From Flavobacterium sp. CF108 (GTDB lineage Bacteria; Bacteroidota; Bacteroidia; Flavobacteriales; Flavobacteriaceae), in NCBI RefSeq assembly GCF_900129795.1, contig NZ_FQWW01000006.1, positions 1 to 64,000 of the forward strand: a DNA stretch of 64,000 nucleotides. Reading direction: 5' to 3'. The notes beneath the pieces were generated by a model that was not told the DNA's origin, ran no database searches, and saw nothing but the letters and a program-made list of their open reading frames with translations. Numbering within the stretch: position 1 is the stretch's first letter; each line of letters opens with the position of its first letter. Of this stretch, positions 34,677 through 44,429 are shown piece by piece. A program made the translations under genes and the position numbers.

Positions 34677-35291
34677 ATGATGATAAAACCAATCGATTTT
34701 ATAGAAAACTTTGATTTTTATTTTCCAGATTATATTAATACTGCGCCATGGAATATTGTCAATGAACTGGACAAAATACTTTTAGAAAAATTAAAACTTC
34801 TTTCAGCTGATTATAAAATAGAAGGAACAACTGCGATACACAAAACAGCCGTAATTGAAGAAGGCGTAACCTTAAAAGGAACAATCATCATTTCAGAAAA
34901 TTGTTATGTTGGTGCGCATGCTTATTTACGAGGGCCAATATTATTTGGGAAATCTGTAAAAATTGGTCCGGGTTCAGAAATAAAACAATCGTTTATTTCT
35001 GATAATTCGGCAGTAGCTCATTTTAATTATATAGGAAACAGCCTGATTGGTCAAAATATTAATTTTGAAGCAGGTTCAATTTGTGCCAATCATTACAACG
35101 AGAGAAAAAACAAAAACATTTCGGTTAAATATAAAGAAGACATTATCAATACCCATTCAGATAAATTTGGGTCATTGTTAGGTGATAATTCTAAAGTTGG
35201 TGCAAATGCGGTTTTATCGCCGGGGACAATTTTGGATAAAAATAGTATTGTAAAAAGATTACAGTTGATTGAGCAATTGGTAGAGGAATAA
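34677..35291 (+). CDS. left-handed beta-helix (hexapeptide repeat) acyltransferase/nucleotidyltransferase-like protein
   Basis: A 204-residue cytoplasmic protein. The first ~55 residues are helical (NFDFYFPDYINTAPWNIVNELDKILLEKL). Residues ~60-195 show imperfect hexapeptide repeats: IHKTAVIEEGVTLKGTIIISENCYVGAHAYLRGPILFGKSVKIGPG, SLIGQNINFEAGS, then DNSKVGANAVLSPGTIL. This matches the C-terminal helix of GlmU-like sugar-nucleotide acyltransferases. A GlmU-like NHYNERKN loop lies near residue 142. No nucleotidyltransferase domain is present, so this is a stand-alone helix protein whose acceptor I cannot name. It is flanked on both sides by palindromic repeats and meets the minus-strand hybrid regulator tail to tail. 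Confidence 0.75.
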   Translation: MMIKPIDFIENFDFYFPDYINTAPWNIVNELDKILLEKLKLLSADYKIEGTTAIHKTAVIEEGVTLKGTIIISENCYVGAHAYLRGPILFGKSVKIGPGSEIKQSFISDNSAVAHFNYIGNSLIGQNINFEAGSICANHYNERKNKNISVKYKEDIINTHSDKFGSLLGDNSKVGANAVLSPGTILDKNSIVKRLQLIEQLVEE

Positions 35292-35296
35292 CTTTG

Positions 35297-35323
35297 TGTA
35301 GACGCACTGCAGTGCGTCTCTAC
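35297..35323. repeat. single GACGCACTGC palindrome arm
   Basis: TGTAGACGCACTGCAGTGCG and the following bases form a near-perfect hairpin of the same family as 34457-34542. It lies directly after the stop of the hexapeptide-repeat gene. Confidence 0.85.
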
Positions 35324-35370
35324 GATATGCTTTGTGTTGATATTGTTGCCATTTTTATACCCATTTTTCT

Positions 35371-35455
35371 GTAGAGACGCACAGCAGTGCGTCTACGCAA
35401 CGTAACACGAACGAATATCACTTTGCGCATAAGACGCACTGCTGTGCGTCTCTAC
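35371..35455. repeat. GACGCACTGCTGTGCGTC palindrome pair
   Basis: The arms at 35371-35394 and 35432-35455 are perfect inverted copies, with GCAACGTAACACGAACG in the 37-base spacer. The pair lies between two convergent genes, where it could serve as a two-way terminator. Confidence 0.9.
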
Positions 35456-35460
35456 AAAAA

Positions 35461-38400
35461 CTATTTATTCATCGCAATATACTCCGAAGGCGTCATCGTA
35501 AAATGCTTCTGGAAATTACGACCAAAACTCGTCTGCGATTTATAACCCACCATTTCTGCAATCTCATACATTTTATAATTCTCATTTAAAAGCAATTCCG
35601 CAGCACGTTTTAAACGCACGATATTAATCAATTCATTCGGACTCAGATTCGAAATATCTTTAATTTTTCGGTACAAAGTCGAACGGCTCATATTCATGAT
35701 TTCTGCCAAAGACTCAACACTTAAATCAGAATCCGTGATGTTTTTCAGGATTTCTTCGTCGAGTTTTTTTAGGAACTTTTCGTCGGTTTTGTTGTGCGCA
35801 ATACTTTTAATGTGCGAAAGCGGAGAACTCGCATAATAATTCATAATCTGCTTTCTGTTTTCGATTAGATTATTCACCTGAACTTTTAAATAATCCATTG
35901 AAAAAGGTTTAGCGATATACGCATCCGCACCCACTTCAAGACCGTCAATTTGCGATTTCAGTGAGTTTTTGGCAGTAAGCAAAATTACCGGGATATGGCT
36001 TGTTTCTAAATTGGTTTTAATCTCTTTACACAACGTAATTCCGTCCATAATTGGCATCGAAACATCACTTATAACAAGCTGGATATTCTCGTTATGAATT
36101 ATTTTTAAAGCATTTTCTCCATTATCCGCTTTTAAAATCGTGTAAAACGGAGCCAATTCAGTCGTAATAAAATTCAATAAATCTTCATTGTCTTCAACCA
36201 CTAAAAGCTGTGTTTTTTCGTGTTTGTTTTCGATTTCTACAGTTTCAGATTCTGCTTCAATTTCTTCTTTCTCAGTTTCATTATAAAACATAAATTCTTC
36301 TTCCTGACGAAGCGGAACCACAAGTTCAAAAATATTCACTTTCGAATCCGGAATCACCTGCAGGTTTCCGTTATGCAATTGCGTTAACGAATGCGCCAGC
36401 GAAAGCCCGATTCCCGTTCCCGAAGTCGTATCCATATTATCAACCCTGAAAAACGGCTCAAAAATTTTATCTTTTAAATGAAACGGAATCAGATTTCCGT
36501 CATTTTTTACAATTAAAGTCAATTTCTTTTCATCTCTAAAAAGCGTGATCGAAGCTTTATCAGTAGAATATTTAATAGCATTACTCATTAAATTACTCAG
36601 AATTTTTTTGAAAGCCTCTTTATCTACAAAAGCAAAAATATCTTTATCTCCCAGTTCCAGTTCAAATTCAATCCCTCTCTCTTCAATCAATTGACTGAAT
36701 CTCAAATGTAAATTCCGAACCATAGACGAAATATTCGCTTCCACGAAAGTGAGTTTTAAACCACCAATTTCAGACTTTCTAAAATCCAGTAATTCATTTA
36801 CCAGTTTTAATAAACGAGAAGTGTTTTTCTTCATTATCGAAAGATTCTGAGGCACTTCCGGCAATATGTGATCCATTACCAAAAGTTTTTCCAAAGGCCC
36901 TTTTATCAATGTCAAAGGCGTTCTGATTTCGTGCGCCACATTGGTAAAAAAGTCAATTTTAGCCTGATAGATTTCTTTCTCTTTTTCGTCGTTTAAATGT
37001 TTTATTTTTCGATTGTGTTTAATCTGAGTGAGATTTTGTGAATAACGAATGATGTAATAAAACGAACCGCATATCAGCAGAAAATAGAAAAAATACGCAT
37101 AAGAACTCGCCCAAAACGGCGGCAGAATCCTGATTTTCAATTCCACTTCTTTACTCCAAACACCAAAGCTATTCAGTGATTTTACTTTAAAAACATAATC
37201 GCCAGGCGCGAGTTCCGTAAAGAAAACTTTATTGTTACGTTCCAGATAAACCCAGTCATTATTAACGTTTTCCAGTTTATACCAATATTCGGTAAGTTCC
37301 GGCGCGGTATAATTTAACGAAGCAAATTCAAGATTAAATGACGATTGGCTGTTGTTAAGTTCCAGTTCGTCAATATGCGCAATAGATTGTTTTATAGGCG
37401 AATCATTTTCATTGGCATCAATATCCTTATTATTGATTTGAAGATTGGTAATAAAAGTCGAAGGCGTGTATTTGTTCTTGGTAAAATTCTTCGGGTTGAA
37501 ACTGATCATTCCGTTTAAATTCCCGAAATACATATCGCCGTTTGTATCCTTAAAAGCCGATGCATAATTAAACTGGTCGCTCAATAAACCATTTGCGGTG
37601 GTGTAAATTTTAATGCTTTTATGATCAGGTCCAAATTTTACCAAACCTTTAGAAGTCGTCAGCCATAAATTTTTAGCTTCATCTTCTAAAATCGAATAAA
37701 CAACATTACTCGGAAATCCGTTTTTGGTTGTGAATTTTTTAAAAGTCCTCGTTTTTTTATCAAATAAATCCAATCCGTTTTCGGTCGCAAACCATAAATT
37801 TTTAAAACTGTCTTCAAAAATATAATTGATCGAATTATTACTGATACCGTTTGGGTTTTTGTAATCGTAAATAAAAACCTCTTTCTTTTTGGTTTTCGGA
37901 TTATAATAAAACAAACCATCACGATAACTTCCTGCCCAAAGATTTCCGTCGCTGTCTTCTTTATAAGTCGTATAATGCGTCGTTTCGGGAAAAGTTTTTA
38001 AGGTTTCAAAATTGTCGTTTTGTTCATTGTATAAATAAAGTCCCATTGTAGTAATCACAATCAATTCGTCTTTTTTGGTTTCATAAAAAGAAAAAATGAA
38101 ATTACTGCGCAATCCCGAAGCCGGATTATTGGCACTATAGTGTCGCACAACGTTACCCGAATTTCGATCTAAAACATCCAGACCATGTTCAAAAGTTCCC
38201 ACCCAGATTTTATTTTTTCTGGGCATTAAAGCATGAATATTATAATACGAAACACTGCTTTTGCTTCCGTTTGGTAAATACGATGTAAACTGCTGTGTTT
38301 TTGGATTAAATCGGTTTAAACCGGCATCTTCAGTACCAATCCATAAATTACCTTTATCATCTTTATGAATTTCCCTAACGGCACTTCCGCTAATAGAATT

Positions 38401-39411
38401 TTGTCCTTTCTGCGGAAAATATTTTTTGAACTGCGTATATTGTTTTTGATGGTAATTGATGCCGCCAAAATACGTTCCAACCCAAATTCCGTTTTCTTTA
38501 TCAATAGTTATAGAATACGCCGCATTGTCTGAAATCGCATAGGGATCATTATAATTTTTTTTAAGATTAATGCTGGATTTCGTTTTCAGATTATAAACAT
38601 AAACCCCAGATTCGCTGGCAATCCAAAGTTCATCATTTCCTCTCTTTTTAAACTGACGGACATAAACCGGTTTCTTTGTCGAAAATTCTAAACTCGAAGT
38701 TGTTTTATTGTGAATGTTATAAAGTAAAACGCCGTCGTCCTGCGTACCAATCACAATATTGTTTTTATCTAAAGCATAAATAATCGTAATCCTAAAATTA
38801 GAAGAACTTGCAGGAGGCGCAATTGGAATATTTTCAAAAGAAAAATTCTCTTCAGAATAACGATAAATTTTATTCAATGAAGAAGCCCAGATTTGACCAT
38901 TTGCATCTCTGGAAATCGAAGTGGTAATGAAATATTTATTCGGATTAAAAGTTTTGGTTTCCTTTTTTGTTGTCGAATATTTATAAAGAATATTTCCAGA
39001 GATAAACCAGATATTTCCGTTTTTATCATGATTAATATCGTTGATACGGTCGTTAATCGCTTCGTTTAAAACCGTAAACTGATCTGTTTTTTTATCGTAT
39101 TGATACAAACCTTTATCTGTTCCTACCCAAATTACACCTTTATATTCATGTAAAGACTGGATATAATTACTTCCTAAACTATGAATTGGGTCGGCATTGC
39201 TTCTGTAAGTTTTAAAACGATAACCATCAAATCGGTTTAAGCCATCTTTTGTACCAAACCACATAAAGCCGTCTTCATCCTGTAAAGAAGTCAAAACAGT
39301 GTTGTTAGAAAGTCCTTCTTCAACCTGAAAATGTTTGAAATAATATTCCTGTGCCTGAATAAAATTTATCGAAAAAAGCGAAAAAAATAATAAAAGAAAG
39401 AATTTACGCAT
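35461..39411 (-). CDS. hybrid two-component system sensor/regulator (HTCS)
   Basis: A 1316-residue single-chain regulator typical of Bacteroidota. It has a signal peptide (~1-20). A long periplasmic sensor of two-component beta-propeller repeats follows (~25-690; recurring GLNRFD, IWVGT, GLYxYD words). A Y_Y_Y domain (EYWYKLENVNNDWVYLERNN, ~700-770) leads to one membrane segment (~778-798). The histidine kinase has His near residue 827 in FFTNVAHEIRTPLTL, NAIKYS and TGIGLSLAHSL. A receiver domain has the phospho-Asp near residue 1116 in VISDVSMPIMDG. The C-terminal AraC-type HTH starts near residue 1215. HTCS proteins bind a specific oligosaccharide in the periplasm and activate the adjacent locus. 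It is divergent from the second SusC gene, which it probably controls. Confidence 0.96.
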   Translation of the reverse strand: MRKFFLLLFFSLFSINFIQAQEYYFKHFQVEEGLSNNTVLTSLQDEDGFMWFGTKDGLNRFDGYRFKTYRSNADPIHSLGSNYIQSLHEYKGVIWVGTDKGLYQYDKKTDQFTVLNEAINDRINDINHDKNGNIWFISGNILYKYSTTKKETKTFNPNKYFITTSISRDANGQIWASSLNKIYRYSEENFSFENIPIAPPASSSNFRITIIYALDKNNIVIGTQDDGVLLYNIHNKTTSSLEFSTKKPVYVRQFKKRGNDELWIASESGVYVYNLKTKSSINLKKNYNDPYAISDNAAYSITIDKENGIWVGTYFGGINYHQKQYTQFKKYFPQKGQNSISGSAVREIHKDDKGNLWIGTEDAGLNRFNPKTQQFTSYLPNGSKSSVSYYNIHALMPRKNKIWVGTFEHGLDVLDRNSGNVVRHYSANNPASGLRSNFIFSFYETKKDELIVITTMGLYLYNEQNDNFETLKTFPETTHYTTYKEDSDGNLWAGSYRDGLFYYNPKTKKKEVFIYDYKNPNGISNNSINYIFEDSFKNLWFATENGLDLFDKKTRTFKKFTTKNGFPSNVVYSILEDEAKNLWLTTSKGLVKFGPDHKSIKIYTTANGLLSDQFNYASAFKDTNGDMYFGNLNGMISFNPKNFTKNKYTPSTFITNLQINNKDIDANENDSPIKQSIAHIDELELNNSQSSFNLEFASLNYTAPELTEYWYKLENVNNDWVYLERNNKVFFTELAPGDYVFKVKSLNSFGVWSKEVELKIRILPPFWASSYAYFFYFLLICGSFYYIIRYSQNLTQIKHNRKIKHLNDEKEKEIYQAKIDFFTNVAHEIRTPLTLIKGPLEKLLVMDHILPEVPQNLSIMKKNTSRLLKLVNELLDFRKSEIGGLKLTFVEANISSMVRNLHLRFSQLIEERGIEFELELGDKDIFAFVDKEAFKKILSNLMSNAIKYSTDKASITLFRDEKKLTLIVKNDGNLIPFHLKDKIFEPFFRVDNMDTTSGTGIGLSLAHSLTQLHNGNLQVIPDSKVNIFELVVPLRQEEEFMFYNETEKEEIEAESETVEIENKHEKTQLLVVEDNEDLLNFITTELAPFYTILKADNGENALKIIHNENIQLVISDVSMPIMDGITLCKEIKTNLETSHIPVILLTAKNSLKSQIDGLEVGADAYIAKPFSMDYLKVQVNNLIENRKQIMNYYASSPLSHIKSIAHNKTDEKFLKKLDEEILKNITDSDLSVESLAEIMNMSRSTLYRKIKDISNLSPNELINIVRLKRAAELLLNENYKMYEIAEMVGYKSQTSFGRNFQKHFTMTPSEYIAMNK

Positions 39412-39798
39412 AGTTGTGTTTTTTAGGATAAAACAAGGACTTATTCAAATCGTGTCAATATTCAACAAAATGTTGCAAGCCGCTATATTTCTGATCTTTT
39501 TTATACAATTTGAATCATTTCAGATAGAAATTGACACAAATAAATCATTTTATTTTGAATTAAAATTATCTACTTTGAATTTTCAAACAAATCATATTGA
39601 CAATTTTTAGGCTAAAAAAATACAGCATCAATAAAATTAAGTTTGAAAAAATACATCATTAATAATTTTGAATTAAAATGAACACATTATTACTGAGCAA
39701 TATTAATTATTTTTTTGCTCGCATCAGAGATGATTAGAATTTTTAAAAAACAATTGTAAAACCAACCAAAAAATGAAAACTATCTAAATGACAAATCA
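39412..39798. promoter_or_regulatory. divergent control region between HTCS and the second SusC gene
   Basis: A 387-bp AT-rich region without a gene. A candidate rightward promoter is TTTG (39642-39645) 17 nt before TAATTTTG (39663-39670), a perfect TAnnTTTG. The HTCS binding site should be nearby, but I could not define it. No CAACCGATTG operator is present. Confidence 0.4.
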
Positions 39799-42700
39799 AT
39801 GAAAACAAAGATCACTCAAATTTTAAAGCAGAGATATTACCTCTTGTTTTTCTTTAGTTTATTATTACAACAAACGTATGCACAACAGCAAATAACCATA
39901 ACGGGAAAAGTAGTTTCTGCAGCAGGAGAATCAATTCCGTTTGCTAACGTTGTCATAAAAAACACAAAAAATGGTGCAGTTACCGATTTTGACGGAACAT
40001 ATAAAATAGCTGCAGCGGGAAACCAAACGTTGGTTTTTAGCTCACAAGGCTACAAAACAGCAGAAGTAGCCATCAACAACAAATCTTCAATTAATGTTAC
40101 TTTAGAAGAAGATGCGATGAAACTAGAAGAAATTGTAGTTGTAGGTTACGGATCGCAGCAGAAAAAAGACCTTACAGGAGCAGTTGCGCTGGTAAAAGCT
40201 ACAGAAATCCAAAAACGTCAGGTTACTACTATTGCCGACGGATTACAGGGTTTAGTTACCGGAGTTAAGGTTCGCGGCGGCGGACGCCCGGGACAGGAAG
40301 CCAATGTTGAGATTCGTGGATTAAAAAATCTTCAAAGCGCTAATCCGCTGTATGTAATTGATGGTGTAGTTACAACAGCAAACAGAGATTTTAACCCAAA
40401 TGATATTGAAAGTATTCAGGTTTTAAAAGATGCATCGGCTGCGGCAATTTACGGTTCAAGAGCAGCAAATGGTGTAATCATTATTACGACTAAAAAAGGT
40501 AAAAAAGGACCGCTTCAGGTTGAAGTTTCGGCAAAAACCAGTTTTACTTCAATGCCAAGATATGATTTAATGGGAACAGAAGAGTTCGCAAAATTCAATA
40601 ATCAGGCTTATGATAATGCCGGAATTCCGAGACAAAACTTAAATATGGCCGTAAATACAGACTGGCAGGATGAAGTTTTTAGAACCGGAATGATGCAGGA
40701 TTATAATGCAAGTTTTTCTGGAGGAAGTGAAAACTCAACCTTTTTTATGTCTGGAAATTATTTTGGAAATGAAGGAACTGTTGTAGGAACAGATTTTGAC
40801 AGAATTTCATTCCGTGTGAATTCAAGCGGTACAAAAGGAATTTTCAGCATTGGAGAAAACATTGCGATAAGCAATTCAAAAACCGATGAAATGTCTGGAG
40901 AACCTATCATTGATGTTTACAGATTATTACCAACAATTCCGGTTTATGACGAAAGCAATCCGGGCGGATATGGTTATGGAAAAGCGGGTGTTGCGAATAC
41001 TTTTGGAACAAACCCTTTGGCATTGGCAGATTTCTCAAACAGAATAAATGAAAACTTTAGAGTAAGAGGAAATATCTGGTCAGAATTAAAATTCGCTCCA
41101 TGGTTAAAATACCGTTTCAACTTTGGTTACGACACCAGTTTTGATTCGTATAAATTCATGAGAAAATTAGGAAACTGGACTTTAAATCAGCCATACGAAC
41201 AATCTTTTATTAATCAGAATAAAGGAAGATCTGAAATGATGCTTTTTGAAAATACTTTAACTTTTAAAAAGGATTTTGGAAAACATAGTTTAACAGTTTT
41301 AGTAGGGCAGACGTACCAAAAAGACAATTATAACCAAATAAGCGGAACCAAAAGAAATCTTTTAATAAACCCAAATACAGGTCAGTATTTTGATGTTTTA
41401 GATTTAGGAGATCAGGCAGAAGTAGGAGGTTTTAGAGAAACAGCCGCTTTAGCATCTTATTTAGGAAGATTAGAATATAATTACGATAACCGTTATTTAT
41501 TTAATGCCGTTATTAGACGAGATGGTTCTTCAAAATTCAGCGATGCAAACAAGTGGGGTAATTTCCCGTCACTTTCTGCAGGATGGAGAATCAGCAACGA
41601 ATCTTTCTTTAAATCAGAATTTATTAAAGATTTAAAATTAAGAGCCAGTTACGGAGAATTAGGAAGCGGAAATATTAAAAACTACGAATATCAAGGTTTC
41701 ATAAATACTTTTGGAGCTATTGTTATGGGAAGCGGACAAGTATTATATCCTTCTGCAACTCAGGTTAGATTAGCCAATTCAGAATTACGCTGGGAAAAAT
41801 TAAAACAAACCAACGTAGGTTTAGATCTAGGTGTATTAAACAACGATTTACGTTTTACGGCTGATTATTTTATCGCCCGTACAGAAGATGTATTATTTGG
41901 TTTCCCAATTTTAATGACAACAGGAAGTGATGAAGGAAATCCAATTTCGAATGCTGCAACTGTTGAAAATAAAGGGTTTGAGTTAGAATTAGCTTACAGC
42001 AAAAAAATCAATGATTTCTCTTTTAATGCTTCTGTTAACTTCACTAAAATCAACAATAAACTGGTTGAATTAGGAAACGGACAAAACGAAAGTTTTAGCG
42101 GAAATACCGTTACCCGTCAAGGAAATCCGGTAGGAATGTGGTACGTTTTACAAACAGATGGTTTGTTTCAAAGTGCAGAAGAAGTTCAAAATTACAAAAA
42201 TGCCGATGGTAAAGTAATTATGCCTTATGCGCAGCCGGGAGATATTCGTTTTAAAGATGTTAACGGCGACGGAGAAATTAATAACAAAGATAAAGACATT
42301 GTAGGAAGCCCTTGGCCGGAATTTGAAATGGGTTTAAATGCAGGAGCAGAATATAAAGGTTTTGATTTTTCTATGAACTGGATTGCTTCGCATGGTGCAA
42401 CTGTGTATAACGGATTTAGAAGTGTAGTAGACCGTTTTGATGATGATAGTAATTACAGAAGAGGAATTCAGCCTTGGACTCCTGAAAATCCAAATACTGA
42501 TTTTCCAAGAATTGTAAAAGGAACAACTTTAAACTCAAGAGGGGACAGCGACAGATTTTTAGAAAGTGGAGATTTTATCCGTCTAAAATACATTGGGTTT
42601 GGATATAACCTTCCTCAAAATGTGCTGAAAAATTCAGGAATTACAAGAGCAAGATTAACACTTTCTGCACAAAATGTAATTACCATTTCAAAATATAAAG

Positions 42701-42807
42701 GTTTAGATCCTGAGTTTACTAATTCAAATATTTTTGAAAGAGGTGTTGATAATGGGGCTTTCCCAAACCTGCAGACGTATTCATTTGGTGTTGAATTTGG
42801 CTTCTAA
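39799..42807 (+). CDS. SusC-like TonB-dependent outer-membrane transporter (second locus)
   Basis: A 1002-residue SusC protein. A signal (residues ~1-29, ending QQTYAQQ) leads to a carboxypeptidase-regulatory-like domain (ITGKVVSAAGESIPFANVVIKNT, ~33-110). The plug has IVVVGYGSQQKKDLTGAVALV, LQGLVTGVKVRGGGRPGQ, YVIDGVVTTANRDFN and LKDASAAAIYGSRAANGVII. The barrel ends in LQTYSFGVEFGF. It differs throughout from the first SusC of the window, so it probably serves another glycan. It pairs with the SusD encoded 17 bp downstream and is most likely under control of the divergent HTCS. Confidence 0.97.
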   Translation: MKTKITQILKQRYYLLFFFSLLLQQTYAQQQITITGKVVSAAGESIPFANVVIKNTKNGAVTDFDGTYKIAAAGNQTLVFSSQGYKTAEVAINNKSSINVTLEEDAMKLEEIVVVGYGSQQKKDLTGAVALVKATEIQKRQVTTIADGLQGLVTGVKVRGGGRPGQEANVEIRGLKNLQSANPLYVIDGVVTTANRDFNPNDIESIQVLKDASAAAIYGSRAANGVIIITTKKGKKGPLQVEVSAKTSFTSMPRYDLMGTEEFAKFNNQAYDNAGIPRQNLNMAVNTDWQDEVFRTGMMQDYNASFSGGSENSTFFMSGNYFGNEGTVVGTDFDRISFRVNSSGTKGIFSIGENIAISNSKTDEMSGEPIIDVYRLLPTIPVYDESNPGGYGYGKAGVANTFGTNPLALADFSNRINENFRVRGNIWSELKFAPWLKYRFNFGYDTSFDSYKFMRKLGNWTLNQPYEQSFINQNKGRSEMMLFENTLTFKKDFGKHSLTVLVGQTYQKDNYNQISGTKRNLLINPNTGQYFDVLDLGDQAEVGGFRETAALASYLGRLEYNYDNRYLFNAVIRRDGSSKFSDANKWGNFPSLSAGWRISNESFFKSEFIKDLKLRASYGELGSGNIKNYEYQGFINTFGAIVMGSGQVLYPSATQVRLANSELRWEKLKQTNVGLDLGVLNNDLRFTADYFIARTEDVLFGFPILMTTGSDEGNPISNAATVENKGFELELAYSKKINDFSFNASVNFTKINNKLVELGNGQNESFSGNTVTRQGNPVGMWYVLQTDGLFQSAEEVQNYKNADGKVIMPYAQPGDIRFKDVNGDGEINNKDKDIVGSPWPEFEMGLNAGAEYKGFDFSMNWIASHGATVYNGFRSVVDRFDDDSNYRRGIQPWTPENPNTDFPRIVKGTTLNSRGDSDRFLESGDFIRLKYIGFGYNLPQNVLKNSGITRARLTLSAQNVITISKYKGLDPEFTNSNIFERGVDNGAFPNLQTYSFGVEFGF

Positions 42808-42824
42808 TTTTAAAAAATCACGTA

Positions 42825-44348
42825 ATGAAAAAAATAATAGTATTAATAGCAGTTTTTACAGGTCTTTTCTTCACATCATGTGAGGATGAATTAGACCAGG
42901 ACAATCCAAATAAATTGACTACAGAGCAGTATTGGAAATCTGAAGGTGACGCTCAGGCAGGAGTAAACTCCATTTATGCCATGTTTTACAAAGATGGATT
43001 ATGGGCAAGATGGATTTATTTCCGTTTAGATTTAACTTCTGATGAAGGATACAGCAACAGTCCGTGGGTCGAATTAGCAGACTGGACAAGATTCAACTAC
43101 ATCAATTATAATTTTTGGGAAGGAAACGTAGTAACATGGAGAGATACCTACAAAGCTATTTTTAGATGTAATCAGGTAATTGCCAACGTTCCGAATATTA
43201 CTTTTCAAAATGAAGACGACAAAAAGAAAATAATCGCGCAGGCTAAATTTTTAAGAGCGTTACATTACTATTATGCAGCGGTTCTTTGGGAAAATATTCC
43301 AATTGTTTTAGAGCCTTCAAAACCAACCGATACTCCGGAACAAAAAAATGTAACCGAAGTGTATGCTCAAATCGAAAAAGATTTAAATGAAGCTTTCGCA
43401 GATTTGCCGGAATCGTGGACAGGTGAGCAATTAGGTAGACCTGATAAAGGGGCAGCAAAAGCATTTCTGGCAAAATTATACATGCAGCAGCACAAATGGA
43501 ATGAAGCAAAAGGCGCTTTAGATTATTTAATTGCTGGACCTGGAGCGAAGTATAATTTAGTTTCAAACTACAGAGACAATTTTACAGATGCTAATGAAAA
43601 CAACAGCGAATCAGTATTTGAAATTCAGTTTGGAGATCAAAGAAAAGGTGGAACAGACGAAAGCCAAAGTGCTGCAGTTTCTAGTAACCGTGCTCAGTTT
43701 TTTGCACCAAGAAGTATTGGATGGTCAGATGGTCAGGCTCGTTTTTGGTTAGTAAATGCTTTCAAGGAAGAAAAAAACCAAGCAGGAAATCTAGACATCA
43801 GATTAAGATATACATTGTTTTATCCTCAGTTAGAAGCTGATTTTGGAGACAAAACCTACGGAAAAAATTGGGAATGGGGCAACGACGAAGCTTGGTTTAG
43901 AAAAGGAAGCCGTGACTATTACAGAAACAACGAAGATTATTACAGTCAGGTAAATTACAGATTGGTTCGTTATGCTGATATTTTATTACGCTACGCCGAA
44001 GTGCTGAACGAATTAGGGAATACAGCAGATGCCTATCAATATGTTGATTTAGTGAGAGCACGTGTTAACTTGAAAACTTTGGCAGCAGCTCATCCTGAAA
44101 TTGGAAACGATCACGATAAATTTTTAGAAAGATTAAAAACAGAAAGAGTTTTAGAATTAGCCGGAGAAAGTGTTCGCTGGGAAGATTTAAAACGTTGGGG
44201 AGATTTAGACTCTCAGGCTGCTGTTGATAAAATCGCACTTCGTGACCCGGATTTTAAAAACTTTAAAGTAGGTAAAAATCAAAGATTACCAATTCCGCAG
44301 ACAGAGGCAGATAATAATCCATTCTTAGAGCAACACCCTGAATATTAA
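42825..44348 (+). CDS. SusD-like surface glycan-binding lipoprotein (second locus)
   Basis: A 507-residue SusD/RagB lipoprotein. The signal MKKIIVLIAVFTGLFFTSC has its lipobox Cys at residue 19, followed by EDELDQDNPNKLTTEQYWKSEGDAQAGVNSIY. TPR-type helices include IIAQAKFLRALHYYYAAVLW near residue 136 and GAAKAFLAKLYMQQHKWNEA near 210. The C-terminal YRLVRYADILLRYAEVLNELG, VRARV and ERVLELAGESVRWEDLKRWG blocks are characteristic. It binds the polysaccharide and caps the SusC channel. A strong hairpin without a T-run lies after the gene, which may lower expression of the enzymes downstream relative to SusCD. Confidence 0.96.
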   Translation: MKKIIVLIAVFTGLFFTSCEDELDQDNPNKLTTEQYWKSEGDAQAGVNSIYAMFYKDGLWARWIYFRLDLTSDEGYSNSPWVELADWTRFNYINYNFWEGNVVTWRDTYKAIFRCNQVIANVPNITFQNEDDKKKIIAQAKFLRALHYYYAAVLWENIPIVLEPSKPTDTPEQKNVTEVYAQIEKDLNEAFADLPESWTGEQLGRPDKGAAKAFLAKLYMQQHKWNEAKGALDYLIAGPGAKYNLVSNYRDNFTDANENNSESVFEIQFGDQRKGGTDESQSAAVSSNRAQFFAPRSIGWSDGQARFWLVNAFKEEKNQAGNLDIRLRYTLFYPQLEADFGDKTYGKNWEWGNDEAWFRKGSRDYYRNNEDYYSQVNYRLVRYADILLRYAEVLNELGNTADAYQYVDLVRARVNLKTLAAAHPEIGNDHDKFLERLKTERVLELAGESVRWEDLKRWGDLDSQAAVDKIALRDPDFKNFKVGKNQRLPIPQTEADNNPFLEQHPEY

Positions 44349-44358
44349 AATGATTTTA

Positions 44359-44392
44359 AAGGGAATCAAGTTCGCAAAAACTTGATTCCCTT
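44359..44392 (+). terminator. intra-operon hairpin after second susD
   Basis: AAGGGAATCAAGTT (44359-44372) pairs perfectly with AACTTGATTCCCTT (44379-44392), loop CGCAAA, but TATAAAAAG follows rather than a T-run. It is probably a partial terminator or an mRNA-stabilising hairpin between SusCD and the enzyme genes. Confidence 0.7.
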
Positions 44393-44429
44393 ATAAAAAG
44401 AACGACCGTTCATAATAACAAAATTTATA

